A stretch of 64,000 nt of DNA, from NCBI RefSeq assembly GCF_000250655.1, contig NC_016935.1, positions 7,458,001-7,522,000 on the forward strand. Reading direction: 5' to 3'. The DNA is from Paenibacillus mucilaginosus 3016 (GTDB lineage Bacteria; Bacillota; Bacilli; Paenibacillales; NBRC-103111). Positions 9,662 through 17,593 of this stretch are shown here, in pieces. Position numbers and translations under genes: made by a program. Each line of letters begins with the position of its first letter. Within the stretch, counting starts at the first letter, position 1. The notes beneath the pieces are model-generated. The model had not been told where the DNA came from, did no database searches, and worked only from the letters and a program-made list of their open reading frames with translations.

Positions 9662-10495
9662 TTACCCCTTGACCGAGCCGGCCGTGATGCCCTCGATGAT
9701 ATGACGCTGCATCGCAAGGAAGAAGATCACGATCGGGATGATGCCGAGTACCAGAGCGGCGAGCGCCAGGTCCCACTGCTTCGTGTACTGCCCGAAGAAG
9801 GTATTGGTCGCCAGCGGAATCGTCTTCAGCGTCGGATCCTGGAGAATCAGGAACGGCAGCAGGAAGTCATTCCAGATCCACAAGGAATTGAGGAGAATGA
9901 CCGTTACGCCGATCGGCTTGAGCAGCGGAAGCACGATGCGGAAGAACGTGCCGTATGTGCTTGTGCCGTCCACAACAGCGGATTCTTCAATCTCCATCGG
10001 GATCGACTTGATGAACCCGTGGAACATGAAGATCGAGAGCGGTGCACCGAAGCCGATGTAGCAGACTACGAGACCGAAGATGCTGTCAAACAGGCCGGCC
10101 GTCTTCGCTACACGCACCAGCGGAATCATAATCGACTGGAACGGGATGACCATCGCCGCGACGAAGATCAGGAACAGGAAGTTGTTCAGCTTGTTCGGAT
10201 GGCGGACCATCCGGTAAGCCGCCATGGCACTCAGGAAGGCGATGGCGAGGTTCGCAATCACCGTAATAATGAGCGAGTTCGTCAGTACCGTCGGGAACTT
10301 GAGGATCTTCCAGGCCCGCACGAAGTTATCCCACATCAGGGAGGTCGGCAGCGAAGTCGGGTCCGTCAGCAGGTCCGCGAAAGTTTTGAACGAGTTGACG
10401 ATAACGAAGTAGAACGAAACCAGGAACAGCAGACCGAGCAGGATGGCGATAATCTCAAGGCTGAATGTACGGATGGTATAGCGTGGTGTTTCCAT
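9662..10495 (-). CDS. Carbohydrate ABC transporter permease (MalG type)
   Basis: Inner-membrane permease, 277 residues, six membrane spans. The EAA loop that docks the ATPase is visible (EIEESAVVDGTSTYGTFFRI, about residues 182-201). The start overlaps the upstream permease stop as TAATG, so the two are translationally coupled. It forms the importer with the MalF-type permease upstream and the lipoprotein downstream. Confidence 0.92.
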   Translation of the reverse strand: METPRYTIRTFSLEIIAILLGLLFLVSFYFVIVNSFKTFADLLTDPTSLPTSLMWDNFVRAWKILKFPTVLTNSLIITVIANLAIAFLSAMAAYRMVRHPNKLNNFLFLIFVAAMVIPFQSIMIPLVRVAKTAGLFDSIFGLVVCYIGFGAPLSIFMFHGFIKSIPMEIEESAVVDGTSTYGTFFRIVLPLLKPIGVTVILLNSLWIWNDFLLPFLILQDPTLKTIPLATNTFFGQYTKQWDLALAALVLGIIPIVIFFLAMQRHIIEGITAGSVKG

Positions 10496-11376
10496 TACAC
10501 TTCAACCTCCTTGCTTTTCGTGATGCGTACTTGGATGGTGGTGATCACCGCTACGACAATGAAGAACAGGAACGCTTTGGCCGTACCGAGACCGAACCGG
10601 TTATTCTGGAACGCTTCCGTGTAGATATTGAGTGCGACGGATTCCGTTGACTTGAACGGACCGCCCTTGGTCAGCGACAGGTTCAGGTCGAACATCTTGA
10701 AGGCGTTCGAGATCGCGAGGAACAGACACACCGTCACGGCCGGCATGATCAGCGGCACGATGATCTGGTAGAGCAGCTGCCAAGGCTTCGCCCCGTCAAG
10801 CTGTGCGGCTTCCATGATATCCTTCGGCACGTTCATCAGTGCCGCAATGTAGATGACCATGAAGTAACCGGCTGTCTGCCAGGCGAAGACGATGACAATG
10901 CCCCAGAAGGCCGTCACTTCATCCCCGAGCCAAGGCAGGTTGAAGAAGGGAATGTTCGTGAGCTGCCCGATCGCCGGGAAGCCCTTCACGAAGATGAACT
11001 GCCAGATGAAGCCGAGCAGCAGGCCGCCGATGACGTTCGGCAGGAAGAAAACGGTACGCAGCGTATTGCGCAGCTTCAGCGGACGCGTGAGAATCAGCGC
11101 CACAGTGAAAGCCAATACGTTCGATATGATGACGGCCGCCACGGAGAACCGTACGGTGAACCAGAAGGATTTGAGGAAATCCGGATCATTGAACAAAATT
11201 TGCTTGAAGTTGGCGAGACCGCTCCATGTGACTTTACCAGAAACCCCATTCCAATCGGTGAACGAGTAGTACATCCCGAGGAAAAAAGGCACGATCACAA
11301 TCAACGCGAAGCAGATGAAAGCTGGGCCGACAAACACGAGCTGTTCGAGCCAGTCTGCCGATTTTCGTCGATTCAT
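10495..11376 (-). CDS. Carbohydrate ABC transporter permease (MalF type)
   Basis: Permease of 293 residues with six spans and an EAA loop (DIMEAAQLDGAKPWQLLYQI). ATG 11376 is chosen because AAAGGAGG lies 8 bases upstream; the longer frame starting at 11403 runs through the ribosome site. It is transcribed divergently from the sensor kinase and response regulator at 11538-14914, the usual arrangement when such a pair controls the transporter. Confidence 0.92.
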   Translation of the reverse strand: MNRRKSADWLEQLVFVGPAFICFALIVIVPFFLGMYYSFTDWNGVSGKVTWSGLANFKQILFNDPDFLKSFWFTVRFSVAAVIISNVLAFTVALILTRPLKLRNTLRTVFFLPNVIGGLLLGFIWQFIFVKGFPAIGQLTNIPFFNLPWLGDEVTAFWGIVIVFAWQTAGYFMVIYIAALMNVPKDIMEAAQLDGAKPWQLLYQIIVPLIMPAVTVCLFLAISNAFKMFDLNLSLTKGGPFKSTESVALNIYTEAFQNNRFGLGTAKAFLFFIVVAVITTIQVRITKSKEVEV

Positions 11377-11537
11377 CGTATGTTCCTCCTTTGAAATTCG
11401 CACTTTTTTTTACTTTGCTTTTTGTCTATAGTACAGAGTATACAAAATGCAGCCCCTCTCCCAACACAGAGAATGATGAACCGTTAGGTGTAATATATTG
11501 ACCTATCGTGCGGGAGACGTATGGAAAGGAGACCGAT

Positions 11538-13352
11538 GTGGGCCGAAATTCGCTTCGCTTCAAGTTAATCGTGGTCCTGCTGATTGCAACCATTGCTCCC
11601 ATCGTGACGTCCATGATCGTAACGAATGCTTATACGAAGCAGTCCGTCAAGGAAAAAGCGATCCAGGAGAACACCAACCTGCTGGGACAGAGCCGGATCA
11701 ATATAGTCAATTATATGAACCAGCTTATCGACCTGAGCTTCAGCGTCTATAAGAATCCGTCCTTCATCCGCCTGATGGACCTCGGGTTCCGGGGCTATCA
11801 GAGCGAGGCGGAGATCAAGAATCTCATCCGGACCATCGCCGTCAACCGGGAAGTGTTCCAGGTATATATGAACATTCTGGAGCGCAATCCGGGGGAGGAC
11901 CGGTCATTCCTGCTCACCAACAACACGGTGATCCGGCCGAGTCCGGAAGTGACGATGCCGCTGAATCCGCTGATCAAACCCGGATCCTACGAAGCTGTTG
12001 TGGAAACGACGCATACCAGCCATGATTACGGTTTATCGCTTTTAGCTTACTTTACCCCCCGGGAAGTTCTGACTATTCACCGGGCGATCTACCGGGTTCC
12101 ATCCATGGAGCATATTGGAAGCCTCTCGGTGGACTTCCCCCTTGATACCTTGTCCGGGCTTCTGCACCAGCTGCTGAACGACCAGGAGGAGGCTTACCTC
12201 CTCGACAGCGAGGGACGGCTGATCTACTCCAGCGTTCCCGGTGTGAAATTCGGCTGGAAGCTGCAGGACCCCTGGGTGGAGCAGATGCTCCAGGCTTCGG
12301 ATACCCACGGGACGATGGAGGACAAGAGCAGCATTCACCTGTATGAGAAGATCGAAACCCCTTACATGAATTGGTATCTCGTCAAAAAAGTTCCTTATGA
12401 ACAACTTTACCGCGGAGCGAGAGAGTTGACGCAGATTCAGTTCCTGATTCTCGGCATTCTGCTGTTCGTGGTGGCCGGCCTGACGCTGTGGATCTCGGTC
12501 CGCTTCACCCGTCCGATCAAGGAGCTCATCGGCTACATTAACATCATCCAGACCGGGCAGCTTGATGTGGACATCCAGGTGCGGACCAAGGACGAGATCG
12601 GCATCCTCGCCCGGCGCTTCCGCCTGATGATGGATACGATCAACGACCTGATCACCCGGGAGTACAAGCTGGGGCTCGCCAACAAGACGAACCAGCTGAA
12701 GGCGCTGCAGGCCCAGATTAACCCGCACTTCCTGTACAACTCGCTGCAGTCGATCGGTACGCTCGCACTGCAGCACCAGGCGCCGAAGGTATATCACCTG
12801 ATCTCCACCCTGGCCAAAATGATGCGGTACAGCATGAACACCAGCGAGAGCCTCGTGCCGCTCCGCAAGGAAGTCGAGCATGCCAAGGCGTACCTCGAGC
12901 TTCAGCAGCAGCGCTTTGAGAACGAACTGACGGTCGGTTATCATATAGATGAAGCGACAGTGGACTGCGTGCTGCCGAAGATGACCCTGCAGCCGCTCAT
13001 CGAGAATTATTTCAAGCACGGCTTCGATCCGCGGGAGAACCCGGGGGAGCTCATCATCTCCTCCCGTCTGCTTGCCGACGGATCGGTGGAGCTCACCGTG
13101 GAAGACAACGGCCGCGGCATGAGCGACGAAGCGCTGCAGGAGCTGTCGCTCCGCCTGGCGCAGAGCGATCCAGCCGCCGAAGCGGCCGACCCCGGCCATC
13201 TTGGCGAGAGCATCGGGCTGAAGAACGTCAAGAACCGGCTCGAGCTTCATTTTAACCATACCGCGGTCCTCTTCCTGGAGCACCGCGAACCTACCGGACT
13301 GCGGATCACCCTCCGCTTTCCGTCCACACCGCTAGGAGGAAGCACACTGTGA
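11538..13352 (+). CDS. Sensor histidine kinase, YesM type
   Basis: Membrane kinase of 604 residues. One span lies near residues 7-27, followed by a large extracellular sensor region and a second span at about 290-310 that leads into a HAMP domain (FTRPIKELIGYI and following). The phospho-acceptor is H397 in NPHFLYN, with N box PLIENYFKHG and G box DNGRGMS. GTG 11538 follows GGAAAGGAG by six bases. The stop overlaps the next gene's GTG as GTGA. With the AraC-type regulator it probably senses extracellular sugar and controls the divergent transporter. Confidence 0.93.
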   Translation: MGRNSLRFKLIVVLLIATIAPIVTSMIVTNAYTKQSVKEKAIQENTNLLGQSRINIVNYMNQLIDLSFSVYKNPSFIRLMDLGFRGYQSEAEIKNLIRTIAVNREVFQVYMNILERNPGEDRSFLLTNNTVIRPSPEVTMPLNPLIKPGSYEAVVETTHTSHDYGLSLLAYFTPREVLTIHRAIYRVPSMEHIGSLSVDFPLDTLSGLLHQLLNDQEEAYLLDSEGRLIYSSVPGVKFGWKLQDPWVEQMLQASDTHGTMEDKSSIHLYEKIETPYMNWYLVKKVPYEQLYRGARELTQIQFLILGILLFVVAGLTLWISVRFTRPIKELIGYINIIQTGQLDVDIQVRTKDEIGILARRFRLMMDTINDLITREYKLGLANKTNQLKALQAQINPHFLYNSLQSIGTLALQHQAPKVYHLISTLAKMMRYSMNTSESLVPLRKEVEHAKAYLELQQQRFENELTVGYHIDEATVDCVLPKMTLQPLIENYFKHGFDPRENPGELIISSRLLADGSVELTVEDNGRGMSDEALQELSLRLAQSDPAAEAADPGHLGESIGLKNVKNRLELHFNHTAVLFLEHREPTGLRITLRFPSTPLGGSTL

Positions 13353-14914
13353 TTGCCATCATCGTAGATGACGAGAAACATGTAAGGGAAGCCATCAAGC
13401 TGCTGGTGCCGTGGGAAGAATTCGGCATTACCCGGATCCTGGAGGCCCAGGACGGACTGGATGCGGCCGATCTGATCGCCGAGCATAGGCCCCAATTGAT
13501 CTTCACCGACATGATGATGCCGCTTCGCAGCGGCACGGAGCTGCTTGACTGGCTCCAGCTGCATTACCCGGAGGGCAAGACGATCGTGATCAGCGGTCAT
13601 GACGACTTCGAGTTCGTCCGCCATACCGTCAAATCGGGCGGCATTGATTATATCCTGAAGCCGATCGACGCCCAGCAGCTCTATAAGGCCGTGGACAAGG
13701 CCGTTACGGCCTGGAAGCGGGAGGAAGCCGAGCGGCTGCTGCAGACCGAGCGCAATATCGAACGCAACCAGTTCAAGCCGGTGTATTGGGAGAAGATGCT
13801 CTCCGGCCTGACCGCCGAGCCTTCCGGCTACGAGGCCTGCTCGCTGGCCCTCCAGCAGGAATTCGGTCTCTCGACCGGTGTCAGCTCATGCCGGGTCGCC
13901 ATCCTGAGCCTCGATACGATGAGCTCCGTCCTGCGCCGCAAGTTCGATAAGAACACGGATCTGCTCTACTTCTCCTTAACGAATATAGCTAACGAAGTGC
14001 TCAAGGAAGGCAGCCGTGCCGGCATTGCGTACCGGTACTGGAACAGCGACAACGAAGTGCTGATCCTGCTGTACGACCGGCTCGAGACGGCGGAAGAACT
14101 GCTCCACAAGATTCAGCAGAGCCTGCTTGTCGTGCTGCAGAGCACCCTCGATATCGGCCTGTCCCTCGTCCAGGATTTTCCGAAGGGACTGCCCGCGGCG
14201 TACGAGGAAGCCCGCCGGTCCCTGCGCGCCCGCAATCTGCTCTCGCGGACGAAGGGCGTCCATGTGTACAGCCCGCAGGGAGCGCCGGCCCACAAGCTGC
14301 TGGCCTTCTCGGCCTATGCCGAGTCCGTGCAGCTGGCGGTCCGCAGCGGCAGTGCGGACCAGATCCGGCGCGTCGTGGGCGAGTGGATCGCCGCGGTCCG
14401 TGAGCTGCCTTCCATCGATGTCGAGCAGCTCGAGGAAACCTCCCCCCAGTCCGGAGGCGGAAGCGGGGAGCGGTCGCCGTTCATCGTCCCGCTGGACGAG
14501 CACGGTGCCTTGTCCCTGGACCAGTGGGAGCAGCAGCTCACCGCAGACCTCATTGAGCTCTCCCGTCAGCTGCTCACCCAGCAGCACCAGGACAGCAACG
14601 TGATTTTCGAGATCTCGAAGTACATTCAGAGTCATTATCATCAGGATATCACCCTGCAGGAGATCGCCAGCCATTTCTTCCTGAGCCGCGAGTACATCTC
14701 CCGCAAGTTCAAACAGGAATTCGGCGTGAACCTCTCCGATTATGTCAGCGGCATCCGCATCGACAAAGCGAAGCTGCTGCTTCTCAATCCCCACCTGCGC
14801 GTCTCCCAGGTGGCCGAGATGGTCGGGTATGAGGATGAGAAATACTTCAGCAAAGTGTTCAAGAAGATGGTGGGCAGTTCTCCGAACGAATACAGGAAGG
14901 TGAACCCGTCATGA
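13349..14914 (+). CDS. Response regulator with AraC-type DNA-binding domain, YesN type
   Basis: The 521-residue protein has an N-terminal receiver (phosphorylation D54 in IFTDMMMP; acidic pair D7-D8; K at about 107 in LKPID), a long middle region and a C-terminal AraC/XylS double helix-turn-helix (about 418-521, with SREYISRKFKQEFG and VAEMVGYEDEKYFSKVFKK). Partner of the kinase encoded immediately upstream (4-base overlap). The likely target is the intergenic region at 11377-11537 and the transporter promoter. Confidence 0.93.
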   Translation: MIAIIVDDEKHVREAIKLLVPWEEFGITRILEAQDGLDAADLIAEHRPQLIFTDMMMPLRSGTELLDWLQLHYPEGKTIVISGHDDFEFVRHTVKSGGIDYILKPIDAQQLYKAVDKAVTAWKREEAERLLQTERNIERNQFKPVYWEKMLSGLTAEPSGYEACSLALQQEFGLSTGVSSCRVAILSLDTMSSVLRRKFDKNTDLLYFSLTNIANEVLKEGSRAGIAYRYWNSDNEVLILLYDRLETAEELLHKIQQSLLVVLQSTLDIGLSLVQDFPKGLPAAYEEARRSLRARNLLSRTKGVHVYSPQGAPAHKLLAFSAYAESVQLAVRSGSADQIRRVVGEWIAAVRELPSIDVEQLEETSPQSGGGSGERSPFIVPLDEHGALSLDQWEQQLTADLIELSRQLLTQQHQDSNVIFEISKYIQSHYHQDITLQEIASHFFLSREYISRKFKQEFGVNLSDYVSGIRIDKAKLLLLNPHLRVSQVAEMVGYEDEKYFSKVFKKMVGSSPNEYRKVNPS

Positions 14915-15345
14915 ATACCCCCATGGAGCCGGCAGGACGGCCGAACGCGGTCCGTGCCGGCGTACCGGGACAGAGGCGTAAACGCAGAACGTACCTCGTG
15001 CTGCTGCTCTTCTGGCTTCTGCTGGTGGGCGGAGGCGCCTTCGTTGCCAAGCTCTATACGGATCATCTCCGCCGGCAGATCGCAGCGGACATCGCTGCAC
15101 AGACGGATGCGAGATTGATACAGGTGCAGCAGCAATACGAAAGCCAAATCGCGGGCCTGAGGGAATCCCTCGGCGGCGACATCGCGAAGCTGCAGGAGAA
15201 GATTGATTCCGTCAACGAGCTTCTGGCCTTCACCAAGGACAGTGCGAGCTCCAAAACCGATAACAGCAACCAGCTGTACACCCAGCTCTCCGAGCTTCAG
15301 AAGAAGCTGGAGGCCCTGCAGAAACAGCTGGATGCGCTGCAGTAA
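14911..15345 (+). CDS. Membrane-anchored coiled-coil protein, function unknown
   Basis: 144 residues and no family I recognise. A basic N-terminus (GQRRKRR) precedes one membrane span (about 27-47), then an outward-facing coiled coil rich in Gln, Lys and Leu heptads (LQEKIDSVNELL; LQKKLEALQKQLDALQ at the C-terminus). It overlaps the response regulator stop by four bases (ATGA), so it belongs to the same operon. It may help the kinase sense, or scaffold the glycosidase encoded next; both are inference. Confidence 0.8.
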   Translation: MNTPMEPAGRPNAVRAGVPGQRRKRRTYLVLLLFWLLLVGGGAFVAKLYTDHLRRQIAADIAAQTDARLIQVQQQYESQIAGLRESLGGDIAKLQEKIDSVNELLAFTKDSASSKTDNSNQLYTQLSELQKKLEALQKQLDALQ

Positions 15346-15368
15346 GTGAAGGAAGTGAAATCTGCACC

Positions 15369-16442
15369 ATGAATCCGATCCAAGCCATTAACCGGATGAT
15401 GATGCTTGCCCTGGCGCCGTTCCTCGGCGGGATGGTGTTCCTCCTGCTCTCGGCCCTTCCCGTCACGCTGCCGGAACGCGCACTTCCGGCTCCCCCGGCG
15501 GCCGGCCTTCAGCAGGAGCTGCAGACCGCCCTCACCGCGCTGGACCGCAGCCGGGTGGACGCCGCCCTGACCCGCACCACCGTGCAGAAGTACTTCGAGC
15601 TGTACGCACAGAGTTCGGCCTCGGCCGCTTCTATGGTGAACACGGCCGAGACGGCGGCGAAGCGGCCTGCGGCCCTCTTCGATTCCCGGTTCGCCGCCAG
15701 GCTGGGTACGGGGCCCTCCCGCGCCGTGACCTCGCCGAACGTGGACCTCAAGCTGTACACCTTCCAGGAACAAGGGTACAGCGGCTACGCATTGAAGGTC
15801 GCGCTGGGATCGGACCAGGGAATGAAGATGGTTCTCGGCCAAGACCGGGTCGGCGGCAGCGAGACCACCCTCGAAGCGGTGAAGCGCTATGGAGCGGTCG
15901 CCGGGGTCAACGCCGGCGGATTCGCCGACGACCCGAAGTCCGGACGGCGCTACCCGCTCAGCACCACCATGCTCGGCGGCAAATATGTCTACGGCTTCGA
16001 GCCGACGTTCGAGGAGCTGGCTTTCATCGGCCTCAGCAAAGACCGGAAGCTCATCGGCGGCAAGTTCTCCAGGCAGGAGGATCTGGACAAGCTCCAGCCC
16101 GAATTCGGGGCCACCTTCGTTCCGGTGCTCCTGCAGGGCGGTGTGAAGCAGCCGATTCCCACCCAGTGGCTGACTTCCCCGGCCCGGGCTCCGAGAACGC
16201 TTGTGGGCAGCTTCAAGAACGACCAGCTGCTCTTCATCGTAACCGACGGTCAGGATGAGAAAGGCCATTCGGGGGCGACGCTTCCCGAGCTCCAGGACAA
16301 ACTGCTTGCCCTGGGCATCCAGGATGCGTATAACCTGGACGGCGGCGGCTCCTCGTCGCTGATCTTTGACGGGCAGATCATCAACCGCCCGTCGGACGGC
16401 CGCCTGCGGCCGCTGGCCACCCACTTCTTATTCTTTCAATGA
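15369..16442 (+). CDS. Phosphodiester glycosidase family protein (NAGPA domain)
   Basis: Protein of 357 residues with an N-terminal hydrophobic anchor (about 10-32), an alpha-helical stretch and a C-terminal phosphodiester glycosidase domain of the type found in the mammalian uncovering enzyme NAGPA and in bacterial exopolysaccharide or wall proteins. The core motifs are VNAGGFAD (about 179) and NLDGGGSSSL near the C-terminus. Predicted to act outside the membrane on a phosphodiester-linked sugar, for example teichoic-acid-like or EPS material. It is the last gene of the kinase-regulator operon. Confidence 0.88.
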   Translation: MNPIQAINRMMMLALAPFLGGMVFLLLSALPVTLPERALPAPPAAGLQQELQTALTALDRSRVDAALTRTTVQKYFELYAQSSASAASMVNTAETAAKRPAALFDSRFAARLGTGPSRAVTSPNVDLKLYTFQEQGYSGYALKVALGSDQGMKMVLGQDRVGGSETTLEAVKRYGAVAGVNAGGFADDPKSGRRYPLSTTMLGGKYVYGFEPTFEELAFIGLSKDRKLIGGKFSRQEDLDKLQPEFGATFVPVLLQGGVKQPIPTQWLTSPARAPRTLVGSFKNDQLLFIVTDGQDEKGHSGATLPELQDKLLALGIQDAYNLDGGGSSSLIFDGQIINRPSDGRLRPLATHFLFFQ

Positions 16443-16512
16443 TTTGTTCACAGATTTATATGTTTTCTTTTGAAACCCCGTTGGTTATAATATAGGGCGG
16501 AGGTGCTGCCGC

Positions 16513-16611
16513 ATGTCAGCTACATTTTGGATAATGATCGTTGTGTTCCTGCTGTTCATCGTTGCGATGCTTACAGCTGCTTATAACGACGATAAGACGA
16601 AGGGTCTGTAA
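16513..16611 (+). CDS. Small single-span membrane protein (32 residues)
   Basis: Short reading frame with a good ribosome site (GGCGGAGGTG about 8 bases upstream) and a TATAAT box at 16486-16491. The peptide is almost entirely a membrane helix (WIMIVVFLLFIVAMLTAA) ending in a charged tail NDDKTKGL. A strong hairpin follows at 16651. No family recognised. The ribosome site, promoter-like box and terminator make it a credible gene. Confidence 0.6.
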   Translation: MSATFWIMIVVFLLFIVAMLTAAYNDDKTKGL

Positions 16612-16650
16612 ACGGGCAGCCTGCCACGAATGCCGGAGGCAGACACAACG

Positions 16651-16723
16651 AATAGGCTGGAACCGTAACGGCATGAGCGAAGAATCCGAATCTTTCGCTC
16701 ATGCCGTTATGTTCCAGCCTATT
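16651..16723. terminator. Very long perfect-type hairpin
   Basis: Outer arms (AATAGGCTGG / CCAGCCTATT) and inner arms (TAACGGCATGAGCGAA / TTTCGCTCATGCCGTTA) pair over nearly the whole 73 bases, with only short internal mismatches. It follows the 32-residue gene on the plus strand. It ends in ATTTT rather than a long T run. Bases 16724-17059 contain nothing else I can support. Confidence 0.6.
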
Positions 16724-17059
16724 TTGCATGCTTATCGGCCAGCGGGCCATGCGGCCGAATCCAGCCCCTGCCCGCTCACAGTGGGCGGCTCAAGGCAGCC
16801 GATGATACGCCGGGGCGGCGGGTCAGCGGAACCGGAGCACATTGCCTGAGTCCGCCATCCTCTCTGCGCCCTTCAAGGACAGCGGTTATGCACCGGGGCC
16901 GCGGATCAGAGGAATCGGAGACTCACTGTGTCGCCACTCTCTCTGCCTGCTTGAGGCTCCGCCGGCTGCTGCCAGCCAGCCCTATCTGCCTCTCCAAGCG
17001 GGCAGCCCGCCTCCAGCATCCTTTCCTACCCTGCCTGCCGTAAGAACTGCGAGTCCCTT

Positions 17060-17206
17060 TTAGGCCAGCTGATCCTTCAGCCGTTCCGGCTTCTCCTGAG
17101 TCTCCGCCTGGGCTTGCAGGGCTTCCCAGCGTTCCATGCTGAGCCCAAGCTGTGACAGCACCTCTCGGATCTCCAGCCTGACTTTCCCTGCTTCTTGTGT
17201 CAACAT
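17060..17206 (-). CDS. Small hypothetical protein (48 residues)
   Basis: Reading frame from ATG 17206 to the stop at 17060-17062, preceded by GGGAGGA 8 bases upstream. The product is a soluble, largely helical peptide rich in Glu, Gln and Leu (REVLSQLGLSMERWEALQAQ). I do not recognise a family. A hexamer repeat lies about 50 bases upstream on the same strand. Confidence 0.6.
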   Translation of the reverse strand: MLTQEAGKVRLEIREVLSQLGLSMERWEALQAQAETQEKPERLKDQLA

Positions 17207-17257
17207 TATGGTTCCTCCCGTCTCTTCTCCCATGAATCCCTATCTTGTCTCTTATCC

Positions 17258-17335
17258 TTTATCTTTATCTTTATCTCTATCTATATCTCTATCACAATCT
17301 TTTTCTCTAACTTTTTCTCTATCGCTATCTTTATC
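17258..17335. repeat. Degenerate hexanucleotide repeat (13 units)
   Basis: Thirteen uninterrupted six-base units with consensus TYTATC on the plus strand, that is GATARA on the minus strand. All are in register, and several differ by one or two bases. On the minus strand one frame reads as alternating Asp/Glu and Lys/Arg, but it has no start codon. It lies just upstream of the small minus-strand gene at 17206. Confidence 0.8.
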
Positions 17336-17593
17336 TTTGCATCCTGCAACTTTTCCTTCTCAATGCCTGTCTTTCTCTCCAGAAGGCCGGCAGTGGTTCT
17401 TGAAAAAGAACTCCTCAGTGAATGGATTCATTTTAGCATACCTTCCGTTACAATAACGTTACAGTACGATCTCGAATCTACGATTTTTTCGGAACGCTTC
17501 TTAAAAATCTCCTTATCATTTGATATAATGACTTTTGACCTAGTTCATTCACCCTAAAACCATACATCATCCATGTCGGAGGACTTACCCTGT

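Noticed and set aside
16842..17063. 73-codon plus-strand frame
   Set aside because: No ribosome site, Pro/Ser-rich low-complexity composition, and it overlaps the end of the better-supported small gene on the other strand.
17258..17335. CRISPR array
   Set aside because: Units are six bases without spacers. No cas genes and no other spaced direct repeats were seen in the window.
17136..17557. Ser/Leu- and Ile/Phe-rich plus-strand frames over the hexamer repeat
   Set aside because: They are translations of the simple repeat with no ribosome site and no family resemblance.
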